Assembly (NCBI RefSeq): GCF_046591575.1
Contig: NZ_JBIQWA010000005.1
Span: forward strand, 62,001 to 126,000
Origin: Marivita sp046591575
GTDB taxonomy: Bacteria > Pseudomonadota > Alphaproteobacteria > Rhodobacterales > Rhodobacteraceae
Length of the DNA stretch: 64,000 nt
Reading direction: 5' to 3'
The position numbers and the translations under genes were made by a program. The notes beneath the pieces are model-generated. The model had not been told where the DNA came from, searched no databases, and saw only the letters and a program-made list of their open reading frames with translations. Positions 9,283-18,075 of this stretch are shown here, piece after piece. Numbering within the stretch: position 1 is the stretch's first letter; each line of letters opens with the position of its first letter.

Positions 9283-9303
9283 GCGCGCGGACCTGCCGCG
9301 CGC
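9283..9303. terminator. Possible bidirectional terminator hairpin
   Basis: A perfect 8-bp stem, GCGCGCGG and CCGCGCGC with loop ACCTG, lies between the convergent CoA-transferase and permease genes. Neither flank has an immediate T-run (the minus side reads TTGCTTTTC a few bases on), so it may be a weak bidirectional terminator. Confidence 0.5.
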
Positions 9304-9321
9304 CTGTCGGTGTTTTGGCGT

Positions 9322-10677
9322 TTATTGGGCGAACCGCTTTGCCGCAGGAAGGTATTTCATCAGCAACCAGTACGACAGACCAGCGGGGATCAGGCTGGCA
9401 TACCAGGAAATCCCCGAGAAGATCAGCGCAACCACAACACCGATCGCCATCGCGATGACCGCCGCCCAGTTCACGCCCTGATATGGCCCTTCGGGATCAT
9501 AAAGCTTGTCCAGATCCAGCGTCTGCTTGCGCAGGAAGAAATAGTCGACAACCAGGATCGCAAAGATCGGGCCCAGGAATGCGGAATATGTCTGGATGAA
9601 CAGGCCCAGACCGGCAGCAGATTCGTCTTTCACCAATTCCCAGGGGAATGTGGCAAAGGCCAGAAGCCCGACAAGAACAGCAGAGGTTTTATAGCTGAGC
9701 TTGAACACATCCATCAGCGCATACGCTGGCGGAACCACATTGTTCAGAATGTTGGTTGTCACCTGTGCAAACGCAATGAACAGCAAGGTGATCACCAGCA
9801 GCGGCTTGTTGTCCACGGCGCTTGAGAACACCTTGATGGGATCAACTTCGCCGGTGGCACCAGAAACCATGAGACCGATCAGACCCATGAACAAGGTCGC
9901 TGGCAGGATCGAATTGGCATAGATCACTGCCTGACGCACCGGCCCCACATTGTGCCGCAATTCGCGCGAATAATCGGACACGTTTAGCATCATTGTGCTG
10001 TAAATCCCCAAAAACAACATGGTTGCCCCCCAGAAGGGTGCGCCCCAGGTGCCTTCGACATTGACCAGATTGGTCGAAATCTCGTCACCGTATTTGTTGA
10101 TCACGCTGAAGAACATGTAAATCAGCGAGCAAATAATGAAGATCGACCCGATGTTTTCCAACCACTTGATGCCGTGAAACCCAAGGACCGACAGGCCGAT
10201 TTGCAGGAACTGAAAGCCCACAAAGAAGGCCCACATATTGGAATAGCCAAACAAGGTTTCCGACACGAGGTTCAACGCACCGGCCCCGATCCAGCTTTGG
10301 AAACCAAACCAGACGATTGCAGGCACGGACCGCACCAGCGCCGGGATGCGCGTTCCGGCAAAGCCAAAGGCAGAGCGGGCCTGAACCATGAATGGAATGC
10401 CGTATTTATGGCCAGCCTGACCGTTGATCATCAGCGCCACACCGATAACGGTACAGCCGATGGCGATGGCCACAAAAGTCTGAAGCAGGTTCAGAGTGCC
10501 CACAAGGCCTGAGCCAACGGTGAATGTGCCAATCGAAACACAGCCCCCAAGCCACGCAAACAGATAGGATACCGGACCCATGATCCGCGTTTTCTGTGGC
10601 GCAAGGCTTTCTTCGCCAATCGCCTTTTGCTCAATCGCCTCCACGTGGGAGGCTTCGATCTCGGGATTCAATGTCAT
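9322..10677 (-). CDS. NCS1-family permease (allantoin/hydantoin/nucleobase type)
   Basis: A 451-residue inner-membrane secondary transporter of the nucleobase:cation symporter-1 family, with about twelve hydrophobic segments and no signal peptide. Seen: YLFAWLGGCVSIGTFTVGSGL near the N-terminus, GIPFMVQARSAFGFAGTRIPALVRSVPAIVWFGFQSWIGAGAL as a highly typical NCS1 region, and VDYFFLRKQTLDLDKLYDPEG near the C-terminus. The gene lies 18 bases after the racemase gene in the same direction. The pairing points to uptake of a hydantoin-ring compound such as allantoin or a 5-substituted hydantoin (compare Mhp1), though a pyrimidine or purine base is possible. Confidence 0.9.
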   Translation of the reverse strand: MTLNPEIEASHVEAIEQKAIGEESLAPQKTRIMGPVSYLFAWLGGCVSIGTFTVGSGLVGTLNLLQTFVAIAIGCTVIGVALMINGQAGHKYGIPFMVQARSAFGFAGTRIPALVRSVPAIVWFGFQSWIGAGALNLVSETLFGYSNMWAFFVGFQFLQIGLSVLGFHGIKWLENIGSIFIICSLIYMFFSVINKYGDEISTNLVNVEGTWGAPFWGATMLFLGIYSTMMLNVSDYSRELRHNVGPVRQAVIYANSILPATLFMGLIGLMVSGATGEVDPIKVFSSAVDNKPLLVITLLFIAFAQVTTNILNNVVPPAYALMDVFKLSYKTSAVLVGLLAFATFPWELVKDESAAGLGLFIQTYSAFLGPIFAILVVDYFFLRKQTLDLDKLYDPEGPYQGVNWAAVIAMAIGVVVALIFSGISWYASLIPAGLSYWLLMKYLPAAKRFAQ

Positions 10678-10695
10678 GATGTCTCCTCCTTAAAT

Positions 10696-11394
10696 TCAGG
10701 CAGCGATCGGCGTGGCATAGCCACCCACCTTGCTGGTTTTCAGCCCGCACGCGACCAGACCTTCGATCATCTTGGTGGCGACTGTTACGCCGTCGATGAC
10801 CGGCACGCCGGTTTCACGGGTCAGCCAATCGGTCAGATCCGCCATGCCTGCGCAGCCCAGAACGATGGCCTCGCACTGGTCTTCGCGAACGGCTTTCAGT
10901 ATCTCGTCGCGCACCCTGTCGCGCGCGCCCGATCCTTCCTCCTCCAGAGCCAGAACCGGTATTTCGGCTGACCGAACACGCTTGCATTGATGGGACAGGC
11001 CGTAGCCGTGGATCAGATGCTCGATCACGGGAACAGAGCGCGGTAGCGTCGTCACAACCGAAAACGATGTGGCGATCATGCTTGCGCCTTTTACCGCGGC
11101 CTCGCAGATGCCCAGCACCGGCCCGGAAAAGACCTCGCGGCACGCGCGAATTCCCGGATCGTCAAAGCAGGCGACGACGACACCGTCCAAGCCATCTGCC
11201 TCGGCCTGTTTCAGGCGCGCCAGAAGACCCGGTACCGACATAGCTTCGTCGTGGTGCCCTTGAATGCTGGCGGGCGCGTCTTGGCCTGTCGCAGCAACAA
11301 TCGTTGTCCCCTCACTCACAACCTTCTGCGCGCTTTCGACGATTTTGTCCGTCATCGACACGGTCGAGTTGGGGTTCATGACCAGAATCTTCAT
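10696..11394 (-). CDS. Hydantoin/allantoin racemase (Asp/Glu racemase superfamily)
   Basis: A cofactor-independent racemase of 232 residues, likely interconverting enantiomers of a hydantoin or of allantoin (HpxA-type). Seen: N-terminal MKILVMNPNSTVSMTDKIV typical of the subfamily, and two catalytic cysteines in VVACFDDPGIRACRE and IVLGCAGMADL. The start is ATG 11394, behind TTTAGGAGGAGCT; a longer in-frame start at 11430 would lie inside the operator region. It is the first gene of a two-gene operon with the NCS1 permease. No hydantoinase, allantoinase or carbamoylase gene is in the window, so the remaining pathway must lie elsewhere. Confidence 0.88.
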   Translation of the reverse strand: MKILVMNPNSTVSMTDKIVESAQKVVSEGTTIVAATGQDAPASIQGHHDEAMSVPGLLARLKQAEADGLDGVVVACFDDPGIRACREVFSGPVLGICEAAVKGASMIATSFSVVTTLPRSVPVIEHLIHGYGLSHQCKRVRSAEIPVLALEEEGSGARDRVRDEILKAVREDQCEAIVLGCAGMADLTDWLTRETGVPVIDGVTVATKMIEGLVACGLKTSKVGGYATPIAA

Positions 11395-11407
11395 AGCTCC
11401 TCCTAAA

Positions 11408-11443
11408 TTGATAGCAAAGATTGTTAACAATACTTGTTATCAA
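11408..11443. promoter_or_regulatory. Three tandem TTGWTADCAA repeats, probable GntR operator
   Basis: Three near-palindromic decamers follow one another with 3-base spacers: TTGATAGCAA (11408-11417), TTGTTAACAA (11421-11430) and TTGTTATCAA (11434-11443). The period is exactly 13 bp. The middle unit is extended to a perfect 12-bp palindrome, ATTGTTAACAAT, and the whole 36 bp is an imperfect palindrome. It begins 14 bp ahead of the racemase start, where a promoter is expected, and opposite the gntR gene. TTGTTAACAA resembles the operators of FadR-subfamily GntR proteins. Binding by the adjacent regulator is inferred. Confidence 0.7.
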
Positions 11444-11507
11444 GTCAAACAAAAACTATCTTGAGTTCAGATTGCGCCCGGAGTCTGACATCGGATAGAG
11501 TGTCGCC

Positions 11508-12215
11508 ATGAACGAGCTTTCCAATCACGATCAATCAGATACGCCATCCCGATCACCGGAAGATACAATTGCACACGCCATCCTGACGGCGGTGGCAGAG
11601 CAGCGATTGCCCGCCGGAACCAAGCTGCGCGAACAGTCTTTAAGCGAACTTTTCGGCTGTAATCGTGCAAACGTGCGCCGCGCCCTGACAGCCCTTGCCG
11701 CGCAAAAAGTCGTCGAACTGCGTCCCAATCGCGGTGCCTATGTCGCGACGCCCTCTCCGCAGGAAGCGCGCGAGGTTTTCGAAGCACGTCGCACAATCGA
11801 GCGCACCCTGGCGCGCAATGTGGTCGAACGGGCCAGCGCCGAAGACATCCGGTTCATGCGCGAAAACATCGCCCAAGAGGCACAGGCCAGAGCCGCCAAT
11901 GACAAGCCACTGGAACTGCGCTTGTCGCGGGTTTTTCATATGAAACTTGCCAAAATTGCCGGAAACCGGGTTCTGGAGCGTTTTCTGGGCGAATTGACCC
12001 TGCAAACCACCCTGATCCTTGGTTTATACAGCGCCGCCGGCACGTCAGCCTGCGCCGAGGACGAACATGCCCGGATTGTGGACGAGATCGAGGCTAGAAA
12101 CACCGACCGCCTGGTGATCCTGATCGACGACCATCTCCGCCACCTTGAATCGGGCATTGATTTCAACCGCCCCGAAACCCGCGAATTGACACTTGCGGAA
12201 CAACTGGCGCTTTAG
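11508..12215 (+). CDS. GntR-family regulator (FCD subfamily)
   Basis: A 235-residue transcription factor. The N-terminal winged helix (residues about 20-85) contains EDTIAHAILTAVAEQRLPAGTKLREQSLSELFGCNRANVRRAL and a wing RPNRGAYVATP. The C-terminal half is an all-helical FCD-type effector domain with conserved His/Asp positions that often bind a metal and a carboxylate ligand. It is divergent from the racemase-permease operon across 113 bp that hold a triple-repeat operator, so it probably represses that operon and possibly itself, with a hydantoin or ureide-type inducer. The ligand is not known. Confidence 0.88.
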   Translation: MNELSNHDQSDTPSRSPEDTIAHAILTAVAEQRLPAGTKLREQSLSELFGCNRANVRRALTALAAQKVVELRPNRGAYVATPSPQEAREVFEARRTIERTLARNVVERASAEDIRFMRENIAQEAQARAANDKPLELRLSRVFHMKLAKIAGNRVLERFLGELTLQTTLILGLYSAAGTSACAEDEHARIVDEIEARNTDRLVILIDDHLRHLESGIDFNRPETRELTLAEQLAL

Positions 12216-12321
12216 ACATTGTGACACCGGTCGGCGGCACCTGGCACCGGGGCGACGGCAGGGACACCAGTGCCAGAAAGCATAGCAGCGCCAGCTGCCG
12301 GAGCATTCACACCGCTCAGAC

Positions 12322-13164
12322 TTACCGCGGCTTCGGGAACGTGATGTTGGTCACATCGGCGATGAAGAACGGAAAATAATCCTCCGTTCCGAAATGATTG
12401 CCCGCCTCAAAATGGGTCGGCAGGCGGAAGCCGGCGACGTCGTCGAACTGCGAAAGGTAGCCACCAAAGGGCTGAAGCCGGTAGACCGTGTCCGCGTTGG
12501 CGTCACTCCATCGCATAAACGACACATGCAGCGGTTGACCATCTGCCGCGACTGTCACGTCGGCCGATTGTTCCATGCCATTGTGGCGCATCGTCATGCG
12601 CGCGGCGTTTGCCGAAACTGGTTTCCAACTGACATTCGGCCCCGGCAAAACAGCCGCCGGAGTCCAGAAGACTGCTTCCGCGACATAGCGTCCAAAGGCA
12701 GCCCGTCTGTGGTCCGGGTTCCCGCCAAAACGGGCCACAGGCACAAGACCCCCGAGCCAGAACCGGGTCCAAGCGCCGCTGTCCGATCCCGCCATGCGCA
12801 TCGCGCCCGATCCACCCGACATCTTCCAGACAAAACCATGCGGCACAGCCAACACCTGGGTTGCGCGCATCAGCATATAGCCGGGGGCGGCCTTGTCTCC
12901 CATGCCGAACTGGCCGACCATTTCCAACCTGGCCACCGTAAAAAGCGGTGTGCCCTCTGCGATGGCGAAGGTGAAAAACCGTCGCGCCGGTTCCGGCAGG
13001 TCGGCCACCATGTCAGGTGAAAAAAGGGGCGGATCGTTCAGTTGCATGCCGATCAGCCTGTCCATTTCAGCACGGTCCGCCCGGTGGTCCAACTGTCTCC
13101 ATACAAACACAGTGATCAGGGCAATCCCGATCGTCACAGCAAACAGACCCCAAATCATACGCAT
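12322..13164 (-). CDS. Membrane-anchored protein of unknown function (DUF6544-like)
   Basis: About 280 residues from ATG 13164 (behind AAAAAGGGGTAAC); an upstream in-frame start at 13224 adds a charged stretch ahead of the anchor. Residues 3-22 (MIWGLFAVTIGIALITVFVW) form one membrane segment, with the rest predicted periplasmic. The body has LPEPARRFFTFAIAEGTPL and a C-terminal GYLSQFDDVAGFRLPTHFEAGNHFGTEDYFPFF, patterns I associate with the uncharacterised DUF6544 family. No catalytic motif is recognised. It lies between gntR and pheA, convergent with gntR. Confidence 0.65.
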   Translation of the reverse strand: MRMIWGLFAVTIGIALITVFVWRQLDHRADRAEMDRLIGMQLNDPPLFSPDMVADLPEPARRFFTFAIAEGTPLFTVARLEMVGQFGMGDKAAPGYMLMRATQVLAVPHGFVWKMSGGSGAMRMAGSDSGAWTRFWLGGLVPVARFGGNPDHRRAAFGRYVAEAVFWTPAAVLPGPNVSWKPVSANAARMTMRHNGMEQSADVTVAADGQPLHVSFMRWSDANADTVYRLQPFGGYLSQFDDVAGFRLPTHFEAGNHFGTEDYFPFFIADVTNITFPKPR

Positions 13165-13288
13165 GTTACCCCTTTTTCGGCGCGTGTGCAGGCGGTCCAA
13201 GACATCCGGTGACACCCCTATCACAATTGCTGAGGAGACGCTGTTTAAAGAGGAAAAGATCGCACCACCAAACTCCGGGATCGAACAT

Positions 13289-14122
13289 TTAGTCCCTGCG
13301 CGGGTCTCGGGGATAGGTTCCGAGAATGTTGATCATGCTTGTGAAGTAATCCAGTTCGTCCAGCGCGCGCGCGACGGCCGGGTCGTCGGGATGGCCTTCG
13401 ATGTCGGCATAAAATTGGGTCGCGGTGAAAGAGCCGTCGACCATGTAGCTTTCTAGTTTGGTCATGTTGACGCCATTGGTCGCAAAACCGCCCATCGCCT
13501 TGTAAAGCGCGGCGGGAATGTTGCGGACTTCGAACACGAAAGTGGTCATCATGCCGTGATCGCCACGGCGGGTGGTATCGCCGTCGCGCGCCATCAGAAG
13601 AAAGCGGGTTGTGTTGCTGTCAGTGTCTTCGATGTGCCGCGCCAGAACATCCAATCCGTAGATTTCGCCAGCCAGTTCGCTGGCCAGAGCTGCGATATGC
13701 GGATCACCCCGTTCGGCGATTTCACGCGCGGCGCGGGCATTGTCGGCGTTCACGCGGCCGCGGATGCCATGTTGGGCCAGAAACGTCGCGCATTGCGGCA
13801 GCAATACCACATGAGAATGTGCCTCTTGCACATTTTCAAGCCGCGCGCCGGGAACACCGAGCAGGTTTATGTGCACCCGCACGAACGCCTCGTCGATGAT
13901 TTTCAGCCCGCTTTCAGGCAACAGCCGATGAATGTCAGCGACCCGGCCATAGATGGTGTTTTCCACCGGCAACATCGCCTGTTCCGCTTTGCCGCTTTGC
14001 ACTGCCTCGATCACATCTTCGAAGGTCCGGCATGGATAGGCCTCCATATTCGGGCGGGCATCACGGCACGCTTCGTGGGAATAGGCACCCGGCTCTCCCT
14101 GGAAAGCAATCTTCTGTGACAT
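13289..14122 (-). CDS. pheA: Prephenate dehydratase
   Basis: Monofunctional prephenate dehydratase (277 residues) converting prephenate to phenylpyruvate in phenylalanine biosynthesis. The start is ATG 14122 with GGAGGT five bases upstream; the in-frame GTG at 14128 overlaps that site. Seen: N-terminal IAFQGEPGAYSHEA, PVENTIYGRV, the catalytic Thr-Arg-Phe in DSNTTRFLLMARDG, and a C-terminal ACT domain with LESYMVDGSFTATQFYADIEGH for phenylalanine feedback. No chorismate mutase domain is fused, unlike in enterobacteria. Confidence 0.96.
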   Translation of the reverse strand: MSQKIAFQGEPGAYSHEACRDARPNMEAYPCRTFEDVIEAVQSGKAEQAMLPVENTIYGRVADIHRLLPESGLKIIDEAFVRVHINLLGVPGARLENVQEAHSHVVLLPQCATFLAQHGIRGRVNADNARAAREIAERGDPHIAALASELAGEIYGLDVLARHIEDTDSNTTRFLLMARDGDTTRRGDHGMMTTFVFEVRNIPAALYKAMGGFATNGVNMTKLESYMVDGSFTATQFYADIEGHPDDPAVARALDELDYFTSMINILGTYPRDPRRD

Positions 14123-14245
14123 TGGCACCTCCGAAAAATCTGCCCAACGGGCGTTTGGTCGCGCCTTCTACATCTTGCCATGTGCAAGGGGAAGCAATAG
14201 ATACCCGCGCGATACGCAGGAAATTCAAGCGGCGGGTACCCTTAT

Positions 14246-14764
14246 ATGTTTGACACAATGACGTTCACAAAGATCGTTGGCAGCTTTTGCGGCGCGCTCT
14301 TGATCTTTCTACTTGGGAAATGGGCGGCAGACACGCTGTATCACGTCGGTGGCAAACACGGGGAAGAGGTTGCGGTTTACGTGATCGACACAGGCGAAGA
14401 CGACGAAGTCGTTGAAGAGGTTGTGGAAGAGGTGAATTTCGACACGCTTTTGGAAACAGCCGACGCCAGCGCGGGTGAGCGCCAGTGGGGCAAGTGCCGC
14501 GCCTGCCACAAGCTGGAGGCCGGAGAAAATGGTGTCGGGCCGTATCTTTATGGTGTGGTCGGGCGTGATGTCGGGGCTATTGACGGATTCAACTATTCGG
14601 GTGCCTTGAGCGAGGCCGCCGATGTGTGGACGGTCGAAAATCTTTACAGGTTCCTTGAAGATCCACGTGGTTGGGCACCGGGCACCTCGATGGGATTTGC
14701 GGGCCTTTCGAAGTCTGACGACCGGGCCAATCTGATTGCCTATCTCGCGACATTCGCAGACTGA
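14246..14764 (+). CDS. Membrane-anchored cytochrome c (c552/CycM type)
   Basis: A 172-residue class I c-type cytochrome. Residues 9-24 (KIVGSFCGALLIFLLG) are an uncleaved N-terminal membrane anchor. They are followed by an acidic linker rich in Glu/Asp/Val (residues 50-63) and a heme domain with C84-R-A-C87-H88. A Met in GTSMGFAGL near residue 150 is the likely sixth ligand. The layout matches membrane-bound cytochromes c552/cy of Paracoccus and Rhodobacter, which carry electrons from bc1 to terminal oxidases. The gene is monocistronic, divergent from pheA and closed by a strong terminator. Confidence 0.88.
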   Translation: MFDTMTFTKIVGSFCGALLIFLLGKWAADTLYHVGGKHGEEVAVYVIDTGEDDEVVEEVVEEVNFDTLLETADASAGERQWGKCRACHKLEAGENGVGPYLYGVVGRDVGAIDGFNYSGALSEAADVWTVENLYRFLEDPRGWAPGTSMGFAGLSKSDDRANLIAYLATFAD

Positions 14765-14790
14765 CGCCAGATCTTTTGACATTATAGATC

Positions 14791-14820
14791 GCCGCTGCCC
14801 GTTGGGTGGCGGCTTTTCTT
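14791..14820 (+). terminator. Rho-independent terminator after the cytochrome c gene
   Basis: GCCGCTGCCC and GGGTGGCGGC form a 10-bp stem in RNA with two G-U pairs around loop GTT, followed at once by TTTTCTTTT. It lies 27 bases after the cytochrome stop, the standard arrangement. Confidence 0.85.
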
Positions 14821-14958
14821 TTGTCACTTTTTCGTTTGTGTCCGTGCAATTGCCGCCTCCTCACGTATTCTCAACTTGAATGTGGGCGAGATCGTTCTTT
14901 AGCTTACATTAACCATCAAACGCTGATGCGCCTGGATGTAACAACAAGAGAGATTGGA

Positions 14959-16908
14959 ATGTCGAAAAAAAGCAGCTTGCTGTCCGCAGCCAATTTTGAT
15001 CGCCGCCAAACCCTATTGATGATGGGAGGCAGTGCCGTTGCGGCGACGGCGGGCGCGTCTGCTTCGATGTCCCTGGCCGACAGTCACAGCGCAGAGGCCG
15101 ATATCATCCGGTCGCATGGCTATTCGTTTTTCGGTGATCTGAAATATCCGGCGGATTTTGCCCATTTCGACTATGTCAATCCCAATGCACCTAAAGGCGG
15201 CGAGATCACACTCAGCGCACGCGGTACGTTTGACGGGTTCAATCGGTGGGCCTGGCGGGGAAATCCGCAAACGAATGCGTCGGTTGTTGGTGAATCGCTG
15301 ATGGCAAGACCGGTTTGGGGCACGCCGGTTCCGGCGGATTCCCTGACGGACAGCTATTGCCTGATCGCGCGTGAGGTCGAGTATCCGGCGGACAAAACGT
15401 GGTGTGTCTTTCATATGCGCGATGATGTGGTGTTCCGAGACGGATCTCCGGTTCGGGCGCAAGACGCGGCGTTTACGTTCAACCTTTTTCTTGAGCAAGG
15501 CATCCGGTCCTGGTCTCGGGCGGTGAGCCAGCGTGTGACAGGCGTTGAAGTGATTGATGACATGACCCTGCGTTATACTTTTGCCGAAGACATCTCTCGG
15601 CGGTCATTGATTGATCAAGTCGGCGGGATGATTGTTCTGTCCGAGGAATGGTACAAGGAAACCGGAGAACGGCTGGATGAGCCCTCTGTTCTGTCGCCAA
15701 TGGGAACCGGACCCTACCAGGTCGGCGATTATGAATTCAACCGCTATGTCGTGTATGAAAGGAACCCGAATTACTGGGGATGGGACCATCCGGTGAATGT
15801 GGGACGGCACAATTTCGACCGTATCCGGATTGAATATTTTTCCGATGCCACGGCTGAATTTGAGGGGTTCAAGGCGGGCGAATATACGTTCCGCGCGGAA
15901 GGGTCGAGCAAACGCTGGGCGACGGGGTACGACTTTCCGGCGCTGGACAGTGGCGATGTTAAAAAAGAGTCCATTCCGGACCAAACACCACCCTTGAACG
16001 CCGGAGTGATTTTCAACACGTTGCGGGCACCGGTTGATAACCGCGATGTGCGTCACGCATTGTCGTTGGCGTTCAATTTTGAATGGACGCGGGAATCTTT
16101 GGAATTTGACCTGACCACGCAGCGCAATTCCTTTGCACAGGATCAGGAATGGGAAGCGAAAGGCCCGCCTGAAGGGGCCGAGCTTGAGCTGTTGACCTCT
16201 TTGGGGGATGTTGTGCCTCCCGAGCTTTTGACAGAGCCTGCCGTGATGCCCCACAGCTCTGATCCAAGCCGCACATCGGACCGCCGCAACCAACGGGCGG
16301 CCCTGCGCATTTTGCGGGATGCGGGGTGGACCGTGGATGATCGGGGGCGCATGGTTGACGAGAACGGCAATCAGATGTCGTTGAGTTTTCTGGTCCTGTC
16401 GACCTGGGATGACACGCGCAAGGCCACCATTGAAACCTATGTAAATACACTAAGAGACTGGGGTATCCGGGTAAACGCCCAAGCCGTGGACAGCGCGCAA
16501 GGCCAGCTGCGGTTCCGCGATAAAGATTACGATATGATCTACACTCAGATACAGACGTTTTCGGGTGTGGGAACGGGTTTGAAACAGACCTTCGGATCAG
16601 AGACAGCCGAAGTGTCATCCTGGAACCCGTCAGCGCTGCGCAGTCCCTTGGTTGACGCGATCATCGAGGCCGCGCTTGATGCGACATCGCGCGAGGAGGA
16701 AATTGCGGCCCTCACCGCTTTGGACCGCGCCTTGCGCTATGAACGGGTTATCGCGCATGCCGGATATATCCCGGAGGACTGGATCGCCTATTACGATATG
16801 TTCGAACGGCCCGACGATCTGCCGCCGCTTGGCATTGGGGTGCTGGATTTCTGGTGGTTCAACCAAGAGAAATACGAGGCGCTCAAAGCGTCTGGCGCAT
16901 TGAGGTAA
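14959..16908 (+). CDS. Extracellular solute-binding protein, family 5 (YejA-like)
   Basis: Periplasmic oligopeptide-binding protein of 649 residues for an ABC importer. I start it at ATG 14959 (MSKKSSLLSAANF); the in-frame ATG at 14806 would overlap the terminator. The N-terminus carries a twin-arginine-like signal, NFDRRQTLLMMGGSAVAATAGAS, implying Tat export. The mature part has SARGTFDGFN, AFTFNLFLEQG and MGTGPYQVGDYEFNRYVVYERNPNYWG, the recognisable SBP_bac_5 pattern. Followed directly by yejB-, yejE- and yejF-like genes. In enterobacteria Yej imports peptides such as microcin C; the substrate here is unknown. Confidence 0.92.
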   Translation: MSKKSSLLSAANFDRRQTLLMMGGSAVAATAGASASMSLADSHSAEADIIRSHGYSFFGDLKYPADFAHFDYVNPNAPKGGEITLSARGTFDGFNRWAWRGNPQTNASVVGESLMARPVWGTPVPADSLTDSYCLIAREVEYPADKTWCVFHMRDDVVFRDGSPVRAQDAAFTFNLFLEQGIRSWSRAVSQRVTGVEVIDDMTLRYTFAEDISRRSLIDQVGGMIVLSEEWYKETGERLDEPSVLSPMGTGPYQVGDYEFNRYVVYERNPNYWGWDHPVNVGRHNFDRIRIEYFSDATAEFEGFKAGEYTFRAEGSSKRWATGYDFPALDSGDVKKESIPDQTPPLNAGVIFNTLRAPVDNRDVRHALSLAFNFEWTRESLEFDLTTQRNSFAQDQEWEAKGPPEGAELELLTSLGDVVPPELLTEPAVMPHSSDPSRTSDRRNQRAALRILRDAGWTVDDRGRMVDENGNQMSLSFLVLSTWDDTRKATIETYVNTLRDWGIRVNAQAVDSAQGQLRFRDKDYDMIYTQIQTFSGVGTGLKQTFGSETAEVSSWNPSALRSPLVDAIIEAALDATSREEEIAALTALDRALRYERVIAHAGYIPEDWIAYYDMFERPDDLPPLGIGVLDFWWFNQEKYEALKASGALR

Positions 16909-16915
16909 CGGACCC

Positions 16916-18073
16916 TTGGGAGCCTATATTCTTCGCCGCCTTCTGCTGATCATTCCCACGCTTTTGGGGATCATGATCATCAATTTCGCTTTGACCCAGT
17001 TTGTCCCCGGTGGGCCAATCGAACAAACCCTGGCCAAGATGCAGGGCGAAGGCGACGTGTTTGCCGGATTCTCGGGTGATGGCGGCAATGAGGTTGCCGA
17101 GGAAACATTTGGATCCGACAGCGAATACATCGGCGCGCGCGGGCTTCCAAAGGAATTTATCGAAACACTTGAGGTGGAATTCGGATTTGCCCGCATTGTC
17201 TGTGAAGACGGGTTCACCGGCACACCCGATCTGGACGATCCGGCCTGTTCAAAAGAAGCCATCGGCGCGATCGAACGCTTTGGCATGATGATGTGGAACT
17301 ACCTCCGGCTTGATTTTGGCGAGAGCTATTTCCGGTCGATTGGCGTGATGGAACTGGTGCTGGAAAAAATGCCGGTGTCTATTTCCCTTGGTCTTTGGTC
17401 GACCGTGATTGCCTATCTGGTGTCCATCCCGCTGGGCATCCGCAAGGCCGTCAAGGACGGCACCTCCTTTGATACCTGGACATCTGCCGCGATTATTGTG
17501 GCCTATGCGATACCGGGATTCCTTTTTGCGATCTTGCTGCTGGTGCTGTTCGCGGGTGGCTCTTATTTCCAGATTTTCCCGCTTCGAGGGCTGACATCCG
17601 ACAATTTTGATCAATTGTCCTTCTTTGGCAAAATCGCGGACTATGTCTGGCATATCTTCCTGCCGGTTCTGGCATCGACAATTTCCGCCTTTGCCACGCT
17701 GACATTGCTGACAAAGAACAGCTTTCTCGACGAGATCAAAAAGCAATATGTGATCACCGCCCGCGCCAAGGGACTGCCCGAAAAGAAGGTTCTTTACGGC
17801 CATGTGTTCCGCAACGCGATGCTGATTGTGATCGCGGGCTTTCCGGCGGTGTTCATCGGGGTGTTCTTTACCGGGTCACTGATCATTGAAACGATCTTTT
17901 CGCTGGACGGGCTTGGGCGGCTTGGATTTGAAGCCGCGGTTGCGCGGGACTATCCGGTGATTTTTGGAACGCTGTTTGTGTTTGGCCTGATCGGGCTTGT
18001 GGTCGGTATTCTGTCTGATCTGATGTATGTTTTGGTTGATCCACGGATCGACTTTGAAAAGCGGGAGGGCTGA
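16916..18073 (+). CDS. Oligopeptide ABC transporter permease (YejB-like)
   Basis: A 385-residue inner-membrane permease with the YejB N-terminus GAYILRRLLLIIPTLLGIMIINF, starting at an apparent TTG codon seven bases after the binding-protein stop. No ATG or GTG fits that conserved start. A large periplasmic loop (residues about 35-120) precedes the C-terminal binding-protein-dependent transport domain, which has the EAA-loop motif YVITARAKGLPEKKVLYGHVFRNA that contacts the ATPase. Typical of the Yej subfamily. It forms the translocation channel with the next gene product. Confidence 0.92.
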   Translation: MGAYILRRLLLIIPTLLGIMIINFALTQFVPGGPIEQTLAKMQGEGDVFAGFSGDGGNEVAEETFGSDSEYIGARGLPKEFIETLEVEFGFARIVCEDGFTGTPDLDDPACSKEAIGAIERFGMMMWNYLRLDFGESYFRSIGVMELVLEKMPVSISLGLWSTVIAYLVSIPLGIRKAVKDGTSFDTWTSAAIIVAYAIPGFLFAILLLVLFAGGSYFQIFPLRGLTSDNFDQLSFFGKIADYVWHIFLPVLASTISAFATLTLLTKNSFLDEIKKQYVITARAKGLPEKKVLYGHVFRNAMLIVIAGFPAVFIGVFFTGSLIIETIFSLDGLGRLGFEAAVARDYPVIFGTLFVFGLIGLVVGILSDLMYVLVDPRIDFEKREG

Positions 18074-18075
18074 GC

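Noticed and set aside
12166..12306. 47-residue minus-strand ORF with a signal-like N-terminus (MLRQLALLCFLALVSLPS)
   Set aside because: It overlaps the 3' end of gntR antisense, has a weak ribosome binding site and no conserved body. It could be a tiny secreted peptide after the DUF6544-like gene, but the evidence is too thin.
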